Below, piece by piece: positions 31,551 to 44,546 of a stretch of DNA of 64,000 bases. The translations under genes and the position numbers were made by a program. The DNA is from Symsagittifera roscoffensis (Eukaryota; Xenacoelomorpha; Acoela; Convolutidae), in assembly GCF_963678635.1 (NCBI RefSeq), contig NC_087069.1, forward strand, positions 54,294,928-54,358,927, in the 5' to 3' direction. Every line of letters begins with the position of its first letter. Position 1 is the first letter of the stretch. The notes beneath the pieces were generated by a model. That model saw only the letters and a list, made by a program, of their open reading frames with translations, made no database searches and had not been told where the DNA came from.

Positions 31551-31612
31551 CTAGCCTAGCGTTTATATTTTAGTCCCTCAAGCTGAATGACCAGGTTCGA
31601 ATTCCGATAGGA
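31551..31612 (+). repeat. Degenerate tRNA-like (SINE-type?) relic
   Basis: TAGCCTAGCG resembles a polymerase III A box. About 30 bp on, GGTTCGAATTCC resembles a B box with one extra T. No intact cloverleaf can be drawn. It may be a tRNA pseudogene or SINE head, or chance. Confidence 0.25.
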
Positions 31613-33576
31613 GACAAAAAATTTCACAATTTTTTTTTCTCAATTTGCCTGTCAAGTACAATTGAAAATTTTCATAAGGTTTTGTTTTTAATCAAATAGG
31701 TCAGTGCTCAAAATGAGTAGAAAAATTCTATTCTTCATCCGTTAGATTTTTAAAAAAATTTCAAACAAGTGTTCACCTTGATTCGAAATTAAAAACTCAT
31801 ATCTCAGTAACTGAGACCAGATAAACACTCGCAACCTTCAGCGCTATAACTTCTTTGATCGGTTGTTTCGCAATTGAATAATTTGGAGGCTGTTCGTTTT
31901 TAGTAGAAAAAATTGAATTTTTCTATTTTCAACCTCCCCGATATTTTACGACAATATATCTTTTCATAATTTATGTCTCCTTCTGTCTTCACTGCCATGA
32001 TCTGTGGCTATTCCAGTAACTGATTGTGAACTGGTGAAGCAATAGACCATTATACCATGGCTGTCAGATGGAATCCCAGATACGACAGTTGAAAATTTCT
32101 CTGCACTATCTATTTTACGTTGTTTGATTTGAAGTTATTCAAGTTTTTGAAAGAAACTTGAAAGAATTAGCCCAACAGAAAAATTTTCATTCATGATTCC
32201 ACTTTCGAATTTACATGTGGCCCACTAGATAAAAATTTGCTATTTGTTTGAACCATTGTAACGTGCTTGGAACAGTGAGTTGCACAGTGACTGATTTCAA
32301 GGCAGTCGGTCTGGGTTTTACTGCAGTAGGGAACAAAAAATGAAAGTCGACCTTACAAAGATGTGAACATGAGGAGGTAGAGCAAAGGGTGCAAAATGCA
32401 AAAATCCAAGAACCCTGACTGCTCCTTGCTTGTTGAATGCTCCTTGCTCCTGACTTGTTTATTCAATGATTTTTTAGTGACATTTTGTTCCTGCATTTTT
32501 CACTATCCGGCTTAAAGCTAGCTCTGATAATTTAGAGTTTCTACCATTAATTTCAGAAAGCAACATACTCGGCCTGAAAATACACCATAACTGGGTTTAT
32601 CGAGATTTTTTCCTCAGATATTGCTACAAAAAAGTGGTCATCCAGAAATTCCTTCTCGAAAAAAAATTACTTGATCCTTTTTCTTTAAAATCGGATTTGA
32701 TGCTAGCCAGAATCTATGATATCGATGTTTGATGATTATGCGCACTTAAAATTTAAAAAAGATCCCTCGCTTGCTGTCTGCGGCTACACTTTATAAAACC
32801 TAAATTCAATTTGATAGAAGCATAATTTCAACAAAACCCAAATCTTCCGACAAGTTTTTTTTCTATTTTACAAGCGGGCTTGAAGAGTTTCGAGCAAAAT
32901 AGTTGGATACAAGACATGAATCAATAACGAGAGATAAAAATTCGATGTTGCATTAATTTTTGAGGTTGTAAAACTGAATGTGGATGGAACAATTGTACAA
33001 TATTCTTAATACTTGAGTAAGAAGGACTCTTCATCAATCACTGAATGTACAAGACTCTCGTGATAAAGCATTATGGGAGGTTTGGTGTTGGTACAGTCTA
33101 TCCTCTATAATGTTGGTAGATTAAAACCTCATTTGATAAATAATTTGTTTTTTTTTGGCGTACAGGTTTTCTCCAGAAAAATGATTTTGCGAATAATCGA
33201 GTTGAGAGCTTTAAAGTGAATGGAATGACGTAGGATGAAATTCAGTAATACACAGTAAGGAAGGAGAGTTGAGCCGGTGCAATGATTATAGCGGAAGTTA
33301 GGTTTCAGAAATCGCAAGCTGCTAAAAGCTCTAAATCTGTTGTGCCTTAATTTATGAAGAAATTGTGTTCATTTGTAGTGGAGTACATCTCTAGCAGTAG
33401 GAATTCTGTGTTTTTTCCTAACGCGTGTGACAGAATATCGTATATTTAAATTCATGACAATGTATTTAACCCATTAAATTGCTTTTCCAGCTTGTCTATA
33501 ACTTCTTTAATTCAATCAATCAAAAGAATGCATGGAAAAATTAAATGGCCTGTTAAAGGCGCATTTAGTAACACAA

Positions 33577-33792
33577 TTATGGTTTGTGGAGGATTTTGTA
33601 ACGTTCGGTTAATCTTCTGTAATACTCTGTTAAATCCTCTTTTGAAAGTAAAAACTCATCAATGTTAACACTGAAAAAGTTGATTTCTTCAGATTTTTGA
33701 CTGGTTAGTTTACTATTTGCAGCTTGCAAATTTCTGTGAGTTATTTTGATTTGAATGAAAATATGAGAAAGTTCTGTTGAAATTGCGTTCAA
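33577..33792 (-). other. Coding-like short frame, possibly an exon or gene relic
   Basis: A 71-codon frame with mixed, amphipathic, coiled-coil-like composition (SKEDLTEYYRRLTERYK) stands out from its low-complexity surroundings. There is no recognised family and no clear splice sites. Confidence 0.2.
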
Positions 33793-35022
33793 TGTTTTTG
33801 TGTTGCGGATATCGGTTTTGAATAGAAACTCAGCAGTGTTGTATGTTGGCCTTTCTGATGAGGCAAAATGGGAAGAAGTGCGTAACTCGGAAATGGGGTA
33901 AGCTTGTCGACGGCACTACAGCTCCAACATCTTCTACTTTTTACGGCGAATAAAAAAGCAAAAATATCACAATTCGATTTGATATTCTGAAAAACGCAAA
34001 AGAAGAATTCTTTTAAAAAGTACAAGTTTGGGTAACAGCTAGTAGTGCCATAGATCCTGGACCCCAGAGGGAACAAGGAAGAACTTTTCTAGGTAAAGCA
34101 AAAGCAATTGCTCTCATATCGCTTTTCTTTTTTTAAACTATCAGAAAATGAAAAATTTTTCTGATCAACGAAATCACTCGCCCTTCATCATTGTCACAAA
34201 AAATTGCTGATTAAAAAATTCAAAGAGCAAAAATAGCTTGAACAAAATTAAAAACTCAAAAAGATTGAGAGTCGAGTCGACCAGATTGAGAAAGCTGACA
34301 CCTGCCTTTGAAAGAAACTCACAGAAATTGACCTGATATAATTTTACAGTTCTAGTAAATGGTTTGAATGGGCTGCCAATAATTTCAATCTAGTGCGCTT
34401 ACGTTGAATTACCAATTTTCGAAATCAAAGTACAAAAACACTCGTTTCAAACAAACAAAAAATGAATTGCGATGGAAACTCTATAGTAGTGAAAACTAGC
34501 AGCCCGGTGCTTTTCGTTACATGTACTGAAGAAATCACAGAGCGCACTCAGCGCTAGTCTCGCGGCTTTTTGGCAGACTAGTGATTCGTGAAGATAGCCT
34601 CCATTTATTAAATCTCTATCACTGTCGTTTTTACGATCTTGTTTTTTTTTGGCTTCGTCATTCCTGGGTTTCAAAACAAAATTGTGCTTTTATACTGAAG
34701 ACTAGAGAGTAAAATATCTCTAAATTCAACACAACCTGCCTATTTTTGTGAGAAGCTTGAAAACGTCTGGCTCGTTCTGATCGTTCCTAAGGAATTATCG
34801 AGGCTCTAAAAACGAAGCTCTTATTTTTTTGTAAAGATAACCAAGCCATCTAATTTCGGTTACATTTTTCCGGAAACATTTTGTTCAGGCTAAATTTTTA
34901 CGTGACAAAAAATATAGATTTACTTGCGAAAGATTTTACTATGAAAGATTTTTATAGAATGCTACTATCAGCTGATTGATTGAAAAAAAACAGCAGGTTC
35001 TGTGAATACTTGACTTGTATTT

Positions 35023-37336
35023 GGCTTCATTAGTAGAAGATATGATCTGAATTTGATCACATCATACTTGATTCCTCATTTAATAAATGATAAAGATGCT
35101 GATTCAAGATTTATCAAAAATATTTACGTTTTCAAATCTCTCAAGTTTGGAGACATACAGTTTCTCGATATGATGAAATTTTTGGGTGGAGCAACACGTT
35201 TAGACTCATTTCTCAAAGCTAATAAAGTAATTTGTCTTATGAGTAGTTTAACAGAGTAGAGAAGCTCGAGAAAGAAGAATTACCTCCATACAAAGCCTTT
35301 TTGAGTAAACAACAACAAAAGGTAAAGACTTTAAGGAGTATGGGAAATTAAGATCAAGAAGAGTTGATGAGCAGCAAGCATTGAAAAAACTTCAAATCAA
35401 GACAGTACGTGCTACAGAAGATTTGACAGAAATAATGAATAATCTCTTTCAAAAACAAATTTCTTCAGTGGTACAAAACAATGTGTCCTTGAAGCCCTCG
35501 AAACAGTGCAAAAATTGATTCAGCTTCATTACAGCAATAAAATTGATTTTTTTCATTGGTGGCGAAAAATGCAAAAAACTGGTTCAGTTTTATCATTTAA
35601 AAGAAAACTATTGTTTGAAACATGGATTACTCTTCCAAATCTGGCAAGTGTTTGTCTCCACTAATCCGGCCGTCAATTGTGTTCGCGGGAAAAACTGCAG
35701 TGGACAAATCAATCGATGGAACTGATGCGCGCTAAATGTTTCCCTATCCAATAAGTCATGAGATGCCAACAGGCTTGTACACGAAATAGGTATATGATAC
35801 AATTATGAAAAAGGTCAAAGCGAGTCATCGCCGATCTCGCATATACATATTTTACTTGAGAACAAGATACTGTCATCTCACCAGGGAAAAAGCCGACAAA
35901 AGAAACCGGGTTTTCACAGATCTGCAAAGCAAAAAAACTTGTTTCATTGTAGATGGATTTTGCGATTAAAGTAAAAAAATAATTGATGCTATGGGATGGT
36001 GTTAAAACTTGTGCCCGTCAGAATTTTCAATCATCATTGAGTATTTAGGATAATGACAAAGGAAACAGAGGGCGGGAGTTGGATGATTTGAGACCGGAAA
36101 TCATTCGCAAAAATCGATGCAAAAATGAAGAAAAATGAAGAAATGTGAGAGGTGGCAAAAATTTAAAACGAACAAAAAATTCAAGAAATAGATTCGAACC
36201 AAATTTTTCTACAAAAGAACCCTCTCTACTGATTTTCTATGTAAACATTAGAGATCAGTTTAGGTTATGATCAGTGTGACTTAGGTGTTTTAGATGAACT
36301 GAAAGCAAAATTTCCCAAAAACAACTGAAAGTGAAAGAATTGATATCACGGAAATTATGCAAAACTATGCAATTTAAAATGATCTACTGATGCATCCTCA
36401 GAAAAAGGTAAATTCCGGCTTCATCATACTCCTCTCTTTGTTTTCTTTTTGGAAATTGAATTGCAGAGTACAACCACTTACCAATTTGCACAGTAATCTC
36501 TTTAAAAAATCTTCAACAAGTTTGTCCGGTCGGTTGTTGGTGCTGGAAGGAAAAGGATGGGCACCTTTTATCTGAACCTGTTGCAGAGACTATGAAACTT
36601 TTAAGTAATTCATCATACGAATACCAGATAATGGAAAATTTGTGACACGCAATCATAAACTATTTAAAGGACGAGAAAATTCACAAAGCAACTAATGAAC
36701 CACTCTTCAAACGATTGCAGACTGTTCAGAAAGTGTTGTACCAAACTGATTTTCTAAAGTAAACAGCACGAAGAACTCATAGTTGGACTTTTCATTCTGC
36801 AATATGCCAAAAACTAGAATGCCTGAGCTTTACAACATTTTTTCGATAAGTTTTGTGATGTACAGAAAATTGAAAAATTGGAAATTGATACAAATTAGCT
36901 GTTTTCAGCTCTTACTGAGGAAAACTTGTATGATTGTATTTGCCAGGAGAAACAAAATGACCGGGAAAATTTGAGAGAAAATGATTGCAGAATTTCAGTT
37001 AAAGCAAATTCAAACACAAATTTTTTCCATAGATGTAGCGTTCTAAAGAAATACTATACAAGAGAGTTCGGACTAATTAAAGAAGAATTGAGGTGTACGG
37101 AATTGTTAAGTTTTTGTAATAGAACCTATTGTTGCAATGACAACAAATCAGACAAGATGAAATTTAGCAGCAAACTTTTAAATAGAACAGTTCTAGAAGA
37201 ATCTGGATATAAAAATTTGGGAATTTACAGGAAAATATCAGACAAGGAAATAAATTCCACCTCAACAAGAAGAGGTTTCAGAACCATTAATTATATATTT
37301 GCTATATACGAGTTGAAAAAGATAGGGTTGAGCTAA
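35023..37336 (+). pseudogene. Second, heavily decayed copy of the PolB gene
   Basis: From YDLNLITSYLIPHL through FGDIQFLDMMKFLGGATRLDSFLKA to the C-terminal EELRCTELLSFCNRTYCC block, it matches the polymerase at 28.0-30.4 kb piece by piece. There are many stops, frameshifts and a lost motif A region. Motif B (KLLSNSSYEYQ, near 36595) is also altered. The exonuclease I and OTU-like parts are absent, so it is 5'-truncated. It is older than the 27-30 kb copy. Confidence 0.8.
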
Positions 37337-38509
37337 TTTTAACTAAAAACTACACAAAAAAAAAACATTGAACTTTCAATTAAATGATAGTGGAGCCTCT
37401 TTCCGTACATTGTTTAAAGCGAACTTGCGATGAAATGGGAAGCAGCAATTTATATACTTCATCTTTGAAGTTGGCTTTACCTTCGAAAAAAAAAATGATT
37501 TTTTTTCTTCAAGTTTCGCTTAATTTTAAGATTTACTTTGGAAAGTTTCATCGAAATTTAAAACATATGGAACTGTAAGCCAAGGTTATATTTTACATAT
37601 CTCAAACCGTAGCAAAAACAATGAAAAAGCTTGTGTCGGCAAGTTGAAGCGCGAAAAAAAAATTCGTTTCGAAAATCGGGCGGCAAAAGTTTTTTGAAAA
37701 TTTTCATCCTCTCATCTGAAACCTATCCTATTATATTGGGAAAAATTTTACCGGTCTTAAAACAAAGCTTGGAGACAGGATTTTGTGTTCTCTACCAAAA
37801 AAACTCTGCGCAACCAATCGTTCCTTCTTTTTCATACCAAACTGTTTTGAAGAAATGAGTTGAAATCAATTTCACAAGCATTGGAAAACACAAGTACACA
37901 AGGTCTTAGCTTGTTGTTTTCAAACTAGAAGCATGATTTTTCTGGTCTTGTAACCTCGAAACTCGTCACAAAAAAATCAGATAATGACACTTATAAGATA
38001 ATTGCCTGTATATTTTTGAGATATGTTTTTATTAGAAGGCAATATTTCAGAAGTTCAATTGGAAACTGCGCGCCTCGTCTTTAAAAATAATAAATGTCAA
38101 GTTTTTTATTTGGTTTCGACATGTTTTCAAAACATCCTGCGGCTAAAATCACCTTTAAATACGGTGAAATAATTCCATCAGGACTTGATCTACTACACGG
38201 CATTCCTTTTTACATCCGTGTTGATCACTTTTCTTGTTTTACTGGTTAGGATTTTGAACTGTTTTGCAGTTCCAATAACATTAAATTAATGTTTTGTACA
38301 GTAGGCGACCACTGTTTCAACGGATTAAAAACAACTAGCAGATACTGCAAAAGTTAAATTATTAGCAATGGCACACGAACATCAAAACCCAATTTGCAAC
38401 ACGCGATCTCAAAAAGAATCTGGAACCCTCAATCATCCGTTCAATCTAAAACCAAACGCTCATTTTTCGAAATACACTTTAACAGGAAAAAAACAATCTG
38501 GAAATAATA
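37337..38509. other. AT-rich noncoding stretch
   Basis: No gene, repeat family or structured signal was recognised here. Confidence 0.5.
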
Positions 38510-38971
38510 AGCCTCTATTAATTTTTCCAATGGTAGTTTAGACAAAGAAAAAACAACCTTAAGCAGAATACGAGCTCTTGACAGGAACTCCGACGACCGG
38601 GTCGAAAACGGACTCAAGGATAAAATTATCCCCAAGAACGACCAACTTCCGTCGGAGAAGGCATATGAATCGGACTATCCTTCACGCTCCAAACAATCAT
38701 CGTCAAGGGTGCCAATGCAGAGCCCTTTCAAAAAGGTTCAAAGCGGACTACGAAAAAGAAACCCAAAACCTTCAGAAAACCAGGCCATAAGACAAAAACC
38801 CGAACCGAAGTGGCCACTTCTGATTATGATACGAGGAGTAGAACCTCAAAACCATCAGTCATAGATGAACGACGGACAAGAGATAAATTTTATATATATC
38901 ATGAAAAAATCAGACATCCAACGAAAACTCCTCGCAGACGCAAAACCACACTCACCTCTAGAATTATGTTT
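38510..38971 (+). pseudogene. Coding-like island of unknown origin with one in-frame stop
   Basis: A frame opens after a TAA near 38507, runs about 117 codons to a TAG at 38861-38863, then stays open about 35 more. It has no ATG near its start. The product is Ser/Lys/Arg/Pro-rich (PSRSKQSSSRVPMQSPFKK) and the DNA is clearly less AT-rich than its flanks. It could be an exon or a retroelement gag relic. No family is recognised. Confidence 0.35.
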
Positions 38972-39605
38972 TTTTTTCATGTTCTTTTTCAGGTTCCATT
39001 TCCGCGGCAAGAAAAAAATTTCAGTTTATTCAAATCTTCGTGCTTAAGCATTTGAAACTTCTTAACTTTGGAGTCTTTTGGACACAGTATTGGTGAGCTG
39101 CTGAGGTCATCGTATATAGAGGCCAAAAAAACTAGAGACAAAAAAAATTGAATACACCAGGTAGCCTTCTGAGACTCAAAGCTTTGCGGAAACAGCTCGT
39201 GAAGAAACTATATGACAAATTGTCAAAGGCTTTTGAGAAAAAAAATTCATCCAAACAAACTCGCTTTTTGCCCTAAGTAAGGATTTATTGGTTTCTTTTG
39301 GTTCCATAATTTTTTTTTGAATATGGAGCTCAATTAAATAATCATATTGCTGTTTTACATTACAGTTTTTTTTTGCACAAAGGAAAAGATTTCACCATCA
39401 CTGTACACAAGGTCCAAAAACTTTTGACTTAAGACTAAAACATTTCTTAAACTTTTTTAAGCCAGAAAAAAACTAGCTGAAAATGGGAAAATAAAATTGA
39501 TTTTTTTTGATAAAAAAATCGAAACTCAATGATATATTCCTTTATAAGCCTGAAGTAATTCAAAAAATTCCCGGAAACATTTTTGTGTTCAATTTATTCA
39601 TCGTG
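38972..39605. other. AT-rich noncoding stretch
   Basis: Nothing recognised, apart from weak similarity of the GAGTCTTTTG...GTGAGCTG word near 39070 to the end of the 765-bp duplication. Confidence 0.5.
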
Positions 39606-41137
39606 TTTAAAAACCATAACTATGTAAATAGCTACTGGAAAAAGGGAAGATGTGTCATCTGAGATAAAAATTGGTTTGTTTGAATATGAACACTGTGGAA
39701 AACTTTTAAAATTACGGGAAAAAAATTTTCACCTGTGGTAAAAATGTTAACTTCATTTTGTAATCATTTTGTTGAGTTAATAGAGTTTTCTGATGACCAG
39801 TTGATAAGAAATTTGGGAACTCCCTCAAAATTAAACTGATAAGATTTCTCTGATTTTTGAAAACCTATGGAATGATTTCTTTTTTTTCGCAATTCTGCAG
39901 TTTTGCTGATCTAAATTATTACATTTCATCTTCATCTTCAAGGAGGGCTGTTTATAGAATCGATTGAAAAACTTACCAGGCTTTTTTTTTCATGAATGTA
40001 TTTTTTTTTATAATTTTGATCATTTCTCAGCAGATCTCGAAATTTAAAGTAAGGAACGCGTCATAAGCGACCTCTGTAAGCGTCATGAAAACCCTTGTAA
40101 CTAGGTCTTGTAGCTTCTTTCTAAATGCTGTTCTGTAAACAAATGCAACAAAAGATGACCGGATAACGAAATTTGTCATTCGAAAAAGTCATTTGACTTT
40201 GATAATTCAGAAAAAAATTGCTTTGAGGCATAAAACGTCCTGTTTTAGTGTCATAATGTCTATAATCTCGTTGTTTTATATCCTCAGCAACACCAAAAGT
40301 TTTTTTTTCTGAAATTTTTTTTTTGCTTAAGAAATTGACATTCCTTATTTTTCGAGTCTTTTGAACTCGTGTTTAACACCCATAACTATGTAAATAGCTA
40401 CTGGAAAAAAGGAAGATGTGTCATCTGAGATAAAAATTGGTTTGTTTGAATATGAACACTGTTGAAACTTTTAAAATTACGGAAAAAAAATTCACCTGTG
40501 GTAAAAATGTTAACTTCATTTTGTAATCATTTTGTTGAGTTAATAGAGTTTTCTGATGACCAGTTGATAAGAAATTTGGGAACTCCCTCAAAATTAAACT
40601 GATAAGATTTCTCTGATTTTTGAAAACCTATGAAATGATTTCTTTTTTTTCGCAATTCTGCAGTTTTGCTGATCTAAATTATTACATTTCATCTTCATCT
40701 TCAAGGAGGGCTGTTTATAGAATCGATTGAAAAACGTACCAGGCATTTTTTTTTCATGAATGTATTTTTTTATAATTTTGATGATTTCTCAGCAGATCTC
40801 AAAATTTAAAGTAAGGAACGCGTCATAAAATTCGTAAGCGTCTTAAGCGACCTCTGTAAGCGTCGTGAAAACCCTTGTAACTAGGTCTTGTAGCTTCTTT
40901 CTAACTGCTGTTCTGTAAACAAATGCAACAAAAGATGACCGGATAACGAAATTTGTCATTCGAAAAAATCATTTGACTTTGATAATTCAGAAAAAATTGC
41001 TTTGAGGCATAAAACGTCCTGTTTTAGTGTCATAATGTCTATATTCTCGTTGTTTTATATCCTCAGCAACACCAAAAGTTTTTTTTTCTGATATTTTTTT
41101 TTGCTTAAGAAATTGACATTCCTAATTTTTCGAGTCT
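39606..41137. repeat. Tandem duplication of a 765-bp noncoding unit
   Basis: The word CCATAACTATGTAAATAGC at 39614 recurs at 40379. The following 750 bases match almost fully, with only small indels, an inserted ATTCGTAAGCGTCTTA-like stretch near 40830 and a few substitutions. No coding potential is seen. Confidence 0.9.
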
Positions 41138-41830
41138 TTTGAACTCAGTGTTGTTGAGCTGTTGATGTAATCAATAGAAAAAAAAATTAAATTAAAAAAA
41201 TTAGTATCAAAAATCCAAAATGGCGGTGTTTTTTTTTCGGAAAACTTAAGCAAACGGCTACCAGTGCAAGAAAAAACAAACAAAAAAAGAAACTGAAACA
41301 AACCCAAGGGTGAAAAAGCTATTCCATATTGAAAAAATAAATAGTGATCAAAATATGAAAAGGTCAATTTTCGAAAAACCGAATGCAATTTGGAACATTC
41401 ATCAAAGTGTTTTCACAGATATTGGCCTACTGAGCATTTAAAACGAATTACAGAAATTTCTTAATTGTTTATTAATGGACACTATGTTGTAACAACCCGG
41501 GTCGAGAACCTGCTCAAAAACCGCTCAATATTTGAGCGTTTCTCGAGCAAGATTCAAAACTTCTCAAAACTTATTCAAAACATCTCAAACTGCTCAAATT
41601 ATGCTCTAAAAAACCACCGTAAAGTCGCTCAGTTCTTGCGGCGGTTTTTGAACTGTTTTTTTTTTCAGCAAGAATTGGGCATTTTTTGAGCTGTTTAGTT
41701 TGAAAAGCCAATCAAACGCATCAGAAAATCCAGGAAAGGCATTGGGGCTCTAAGCAGCAGTGATGTGCTTCCAGTCGCTGTACCATTGAGTACTTGACCC
41801 ACTCTTGTTTCTTTAAACGTTCTTTTTTGC
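41138..41830. other. AT-rich stretch with CTCAAA-rich block
   Basis: No gene. Around 41490-41620 CTCAA words recur every 8-20 bases (CTGCTCAAAAACCGCTCAAT). Near 41710 a short word, AAACGCATCAGAAAATCCAG, recurs at 44316 next to the N gap. Confidence 0.4.
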
Positions 41831-43840
41831 TTCAATCATACTGGTCGCAAATTCGGATTACGTGGCCAGAGACAACCCTATACGTATTGCCCGGAGTAGA
41901 ATTGAACCAGATGCTAACCTTCATGGTAGTAATCAAGACAAAAACTCCAGAGTAGCGGTTTTTTGCGGGCTTGAATGTTCACCTACACGCAGCGGGAATT
42001 CTTGAGCCTTCGAGTGAAGGTTGAGAAAAGGGAAAATTTGGGAGGCAACCCTAACGTTGTTTGCAGCCAGGGTAGAGACACAAGACTTGGTAGCAGCTAG
42101 ATTCGGATCTAAAACGAGAATTGTATTTGCTTCCTCACCTGGAAACGCCAGCTGGCGCCACACGATTCATTTCGTTTATGCGATGCTAGCCTTGATCACG
42201 TAAAACAGCGAGCAGAGGATGCTCATAACTGCTCCCAACCGTTATATGAAGTTAGCAGCATGCTGGAACAGTTTTATACTAGTAGTATAAAACAATTCTT
42301 TTTTTAAATAATTTTCACTTAGTAGAAGAATGTTTCACTGCACTAAAAAAAATTACATTTGAAAGAGAGTGTTGTATTTTTGACCGAGGCCAATTTTGGG
42401 TTATTTTTTGTCAAGTATCCCATTAAAAACACAGTTTAGATTTTTTTTGGTTTTCAAAGTAAGTTGCAAATTGGGTGTACAGTTTTGCCCATCACTTGTT
42501 GTCCATGACTCTTTATGTTTGAGATAAGCTGTTCTGATTCTGGAGGATTGAAACGCGTTAGATTTTTTTTGTCATTGTCTAAGATGAAAATATGGTCTTC
42601 GAAACTTTTCCATTCATTTTCATTCTTTTTTATTCCAGAATTTCAGTTGTTGAATTATGAATCTTGAAACTGTTCATATGACATTACTTTCTCTGAAGAC
42701 ACTGAACCTGTTTTGCATAGGTTTATCGTTTCCACCATTACTTCTTCTGGATCCAACTTTCGATCCATCATTTGGTTTTCAGTTTCAATATAAGTTTTAA
42801 AACTTATACACTTTGTTTTTCGTTGTGGTCAAACATCAGATTTTCTCTTTTCTTTTCGAAAAATCAAGAATGGTAAGTTCAAATTACTTAGCTTAGAGTT
42901 TCATAATCAACATGCCCGAGTTGACCTCCATAGGTTGAAAAGGCTAATCATACAGTTCCATAAACTAAGTCTATGAAAAAATACTAGTCATACAATTTTT
43001 AGTCATACAACATTTTGCTAAGGTGATGTCATCGAATTTTCAAAAGACTTTTTCTTTCTTTGTCATAAAAGTGGGTGTATCGTGCTTCATAAAATTATAT
43101 GGAAAATGTTAGACTAGAAATTTTTTGACAATGAAAAACAACAAAAAAAATTTCAAAGTGCCATTTATTTTTTCTTCTGATTTTGTTTCAATAGTAAATC
43201 GATATCTGTTCTAAAAAAACTTTATCCAAAAAAAATTATGCATGCAAAAATTAAACTTTTGTGTGCATAAAGTAGTCCTGAATACACAAAAATTGGATTT
43301 TTTTCACGTTTCTCTGGATAACTTTTCTATAGAAAATGCTTTGAAAATCCTTTTTTTGTAGAACATTTTTATTTATGTCTTGATTAATATCTGATAATTT
43401 GAAAAAAAAAATTTTAAAAAAATCATCTTAGAAAATTGCTGCCAAAATTAAAAGTTCGATGATTTCAGTATATCATCTGTTTAATAAAACTCTGATACAA
43501 TTCTGGTCGTTTCCAATGTAATTTAAACGCGAGACGATCGAACTTTTGGTGAATCTATTATTGAGTCAACCACGGTTTTTGACACTTGTTTTCCGTTACA
43601 AACACAATCCAAAAATTTTGGATTTTTTTTTTCAAAAACTCTTTTTTTTCGTGTATAGGAAAATTTTAGTCACAAAGTTTCCATATATGAAAAATCACAA
43701 AACATAGACCTTTCATGCAAATTGTTGTACGTACGGATGTGCATGAAAAAGTATGATTAGCATTTTTCCATTTTTGAAAATTGTTTGAGCAGCCTTTTGG
43801 TCAATCCGGGTGTAAATCAAATAAATCATTTTAAAGGAAA
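41831..43840. other. Noncoding stretch with LINE 3'-end relics
   Basis: No open frame is credible. The stretch near 42820-42920 (GTCAAACATCAGATTTTCTC, TTAGAGTTTCATAATCA) matches others near 45900 and 46570, marking repeat copies tied to the LINE 3' ends. Confidence 0.4.
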
Positions 43841-44310
43841 ACATTTCATCAAGTTAGTATCCTCAAGAAGCTGATTGTAAACTCTCAACATCTCGTCATT
43901 ACGAGGCCAAACTCTGCACTGGATAGGCGCACAATTTTGTGTCTGTAGGTTCCTCGATTCCAGAGACAAGTCTTTAAACAAGTTAAAATTGTGTCGAAAC
44001 AAAAAAAAAAATTCACAAAACACACAGTTTGGCCTCGTAATGGTCTATATAGTCTAAGAACTGTTCCTGTAGGTTTTTTCGAACGGGTACTGAGTATCCT
44101 GGTGTGCAAAATGTTTCTTGTTCTGTCTTGTACTGTGTTTGAAACACAGTTTTAGTCCCAAAAACAGAGTAACCTGGTACACTTCAAAAATCTACTTTGT
44201 ATATTTTAGCTTCAGGTTTGGTTCGGTTCCCTTGAATTTTACCGGATACACGGTAGCTTGGTTTCTTGCTGACGGCTAACAAATTCTTGGTAATTGGTAT
44301 CAGAAGGATT
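43841..44310 (-). mobile_element. 5'-truncated LINE 3' end, interrupted by a MITE
   Basis: Sequence on both sides of the nested element (GTCTATATAGTCTAAGAACTGTTCC through GGTAATTGGTATCAGAAGG) matches two other copies near 46083-46275 and 46690-46960. No RT remains. Confidence 0.55.
43897..44042. mobile_element. 146-bp MITE nested in a LINE relic
   Basis: Perfect 17-bp terminal inverted repeats CATTACGAGGCCAAACT and AGTTTGGCCTCGTAATG. The paralogous LINE copy near 46071 shows the uninterrupted site (GCTCGTCTAGATAG). The insertion therefore lies between CTCGT and GTCTA, with GT as a possible 2-bp target duplication. Confidence 0.8.
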
Positions 44311-44346
44311 TGTTAAACGCATCAAAAATCCAGAGAAGGCAATGGG

Positions 44347-44546
44347 NNNNNNNNNNNNNNNNNNNNNNNNNNNNNNNNNNNNNNNNNNNNNNNNNNNNNN
44401 NNNNNNNNNNNNNNNNNNNNNNNNNNNNNNNNNNNNNNNNNNNNNNNNNNNNNNNNNNNNNNNNNNNNNNNNNNNNNNNNNNNNNNNNNNNNNNNNNNNN
44501 NNNNNNNNNNNNNNNNNNNNNNNNNNNNNNNNNNNNNNNNNNNNNN
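44347..44546. other. Assembly gap (200 N)
   Basis: Exactly 200 N, probably a placeholder length. Any frame crossing it is meaningless. Confidence 0.99.

Larger units (their letters stand above)
31107..35022. other. AT-rich noncoding stretch
   Basis: No gene or element is confidently recognised. A tRNA-like relic near 31.55 kb and one coding-like short frame near 33.6 kb are listed separately. Confidence 0.5.
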
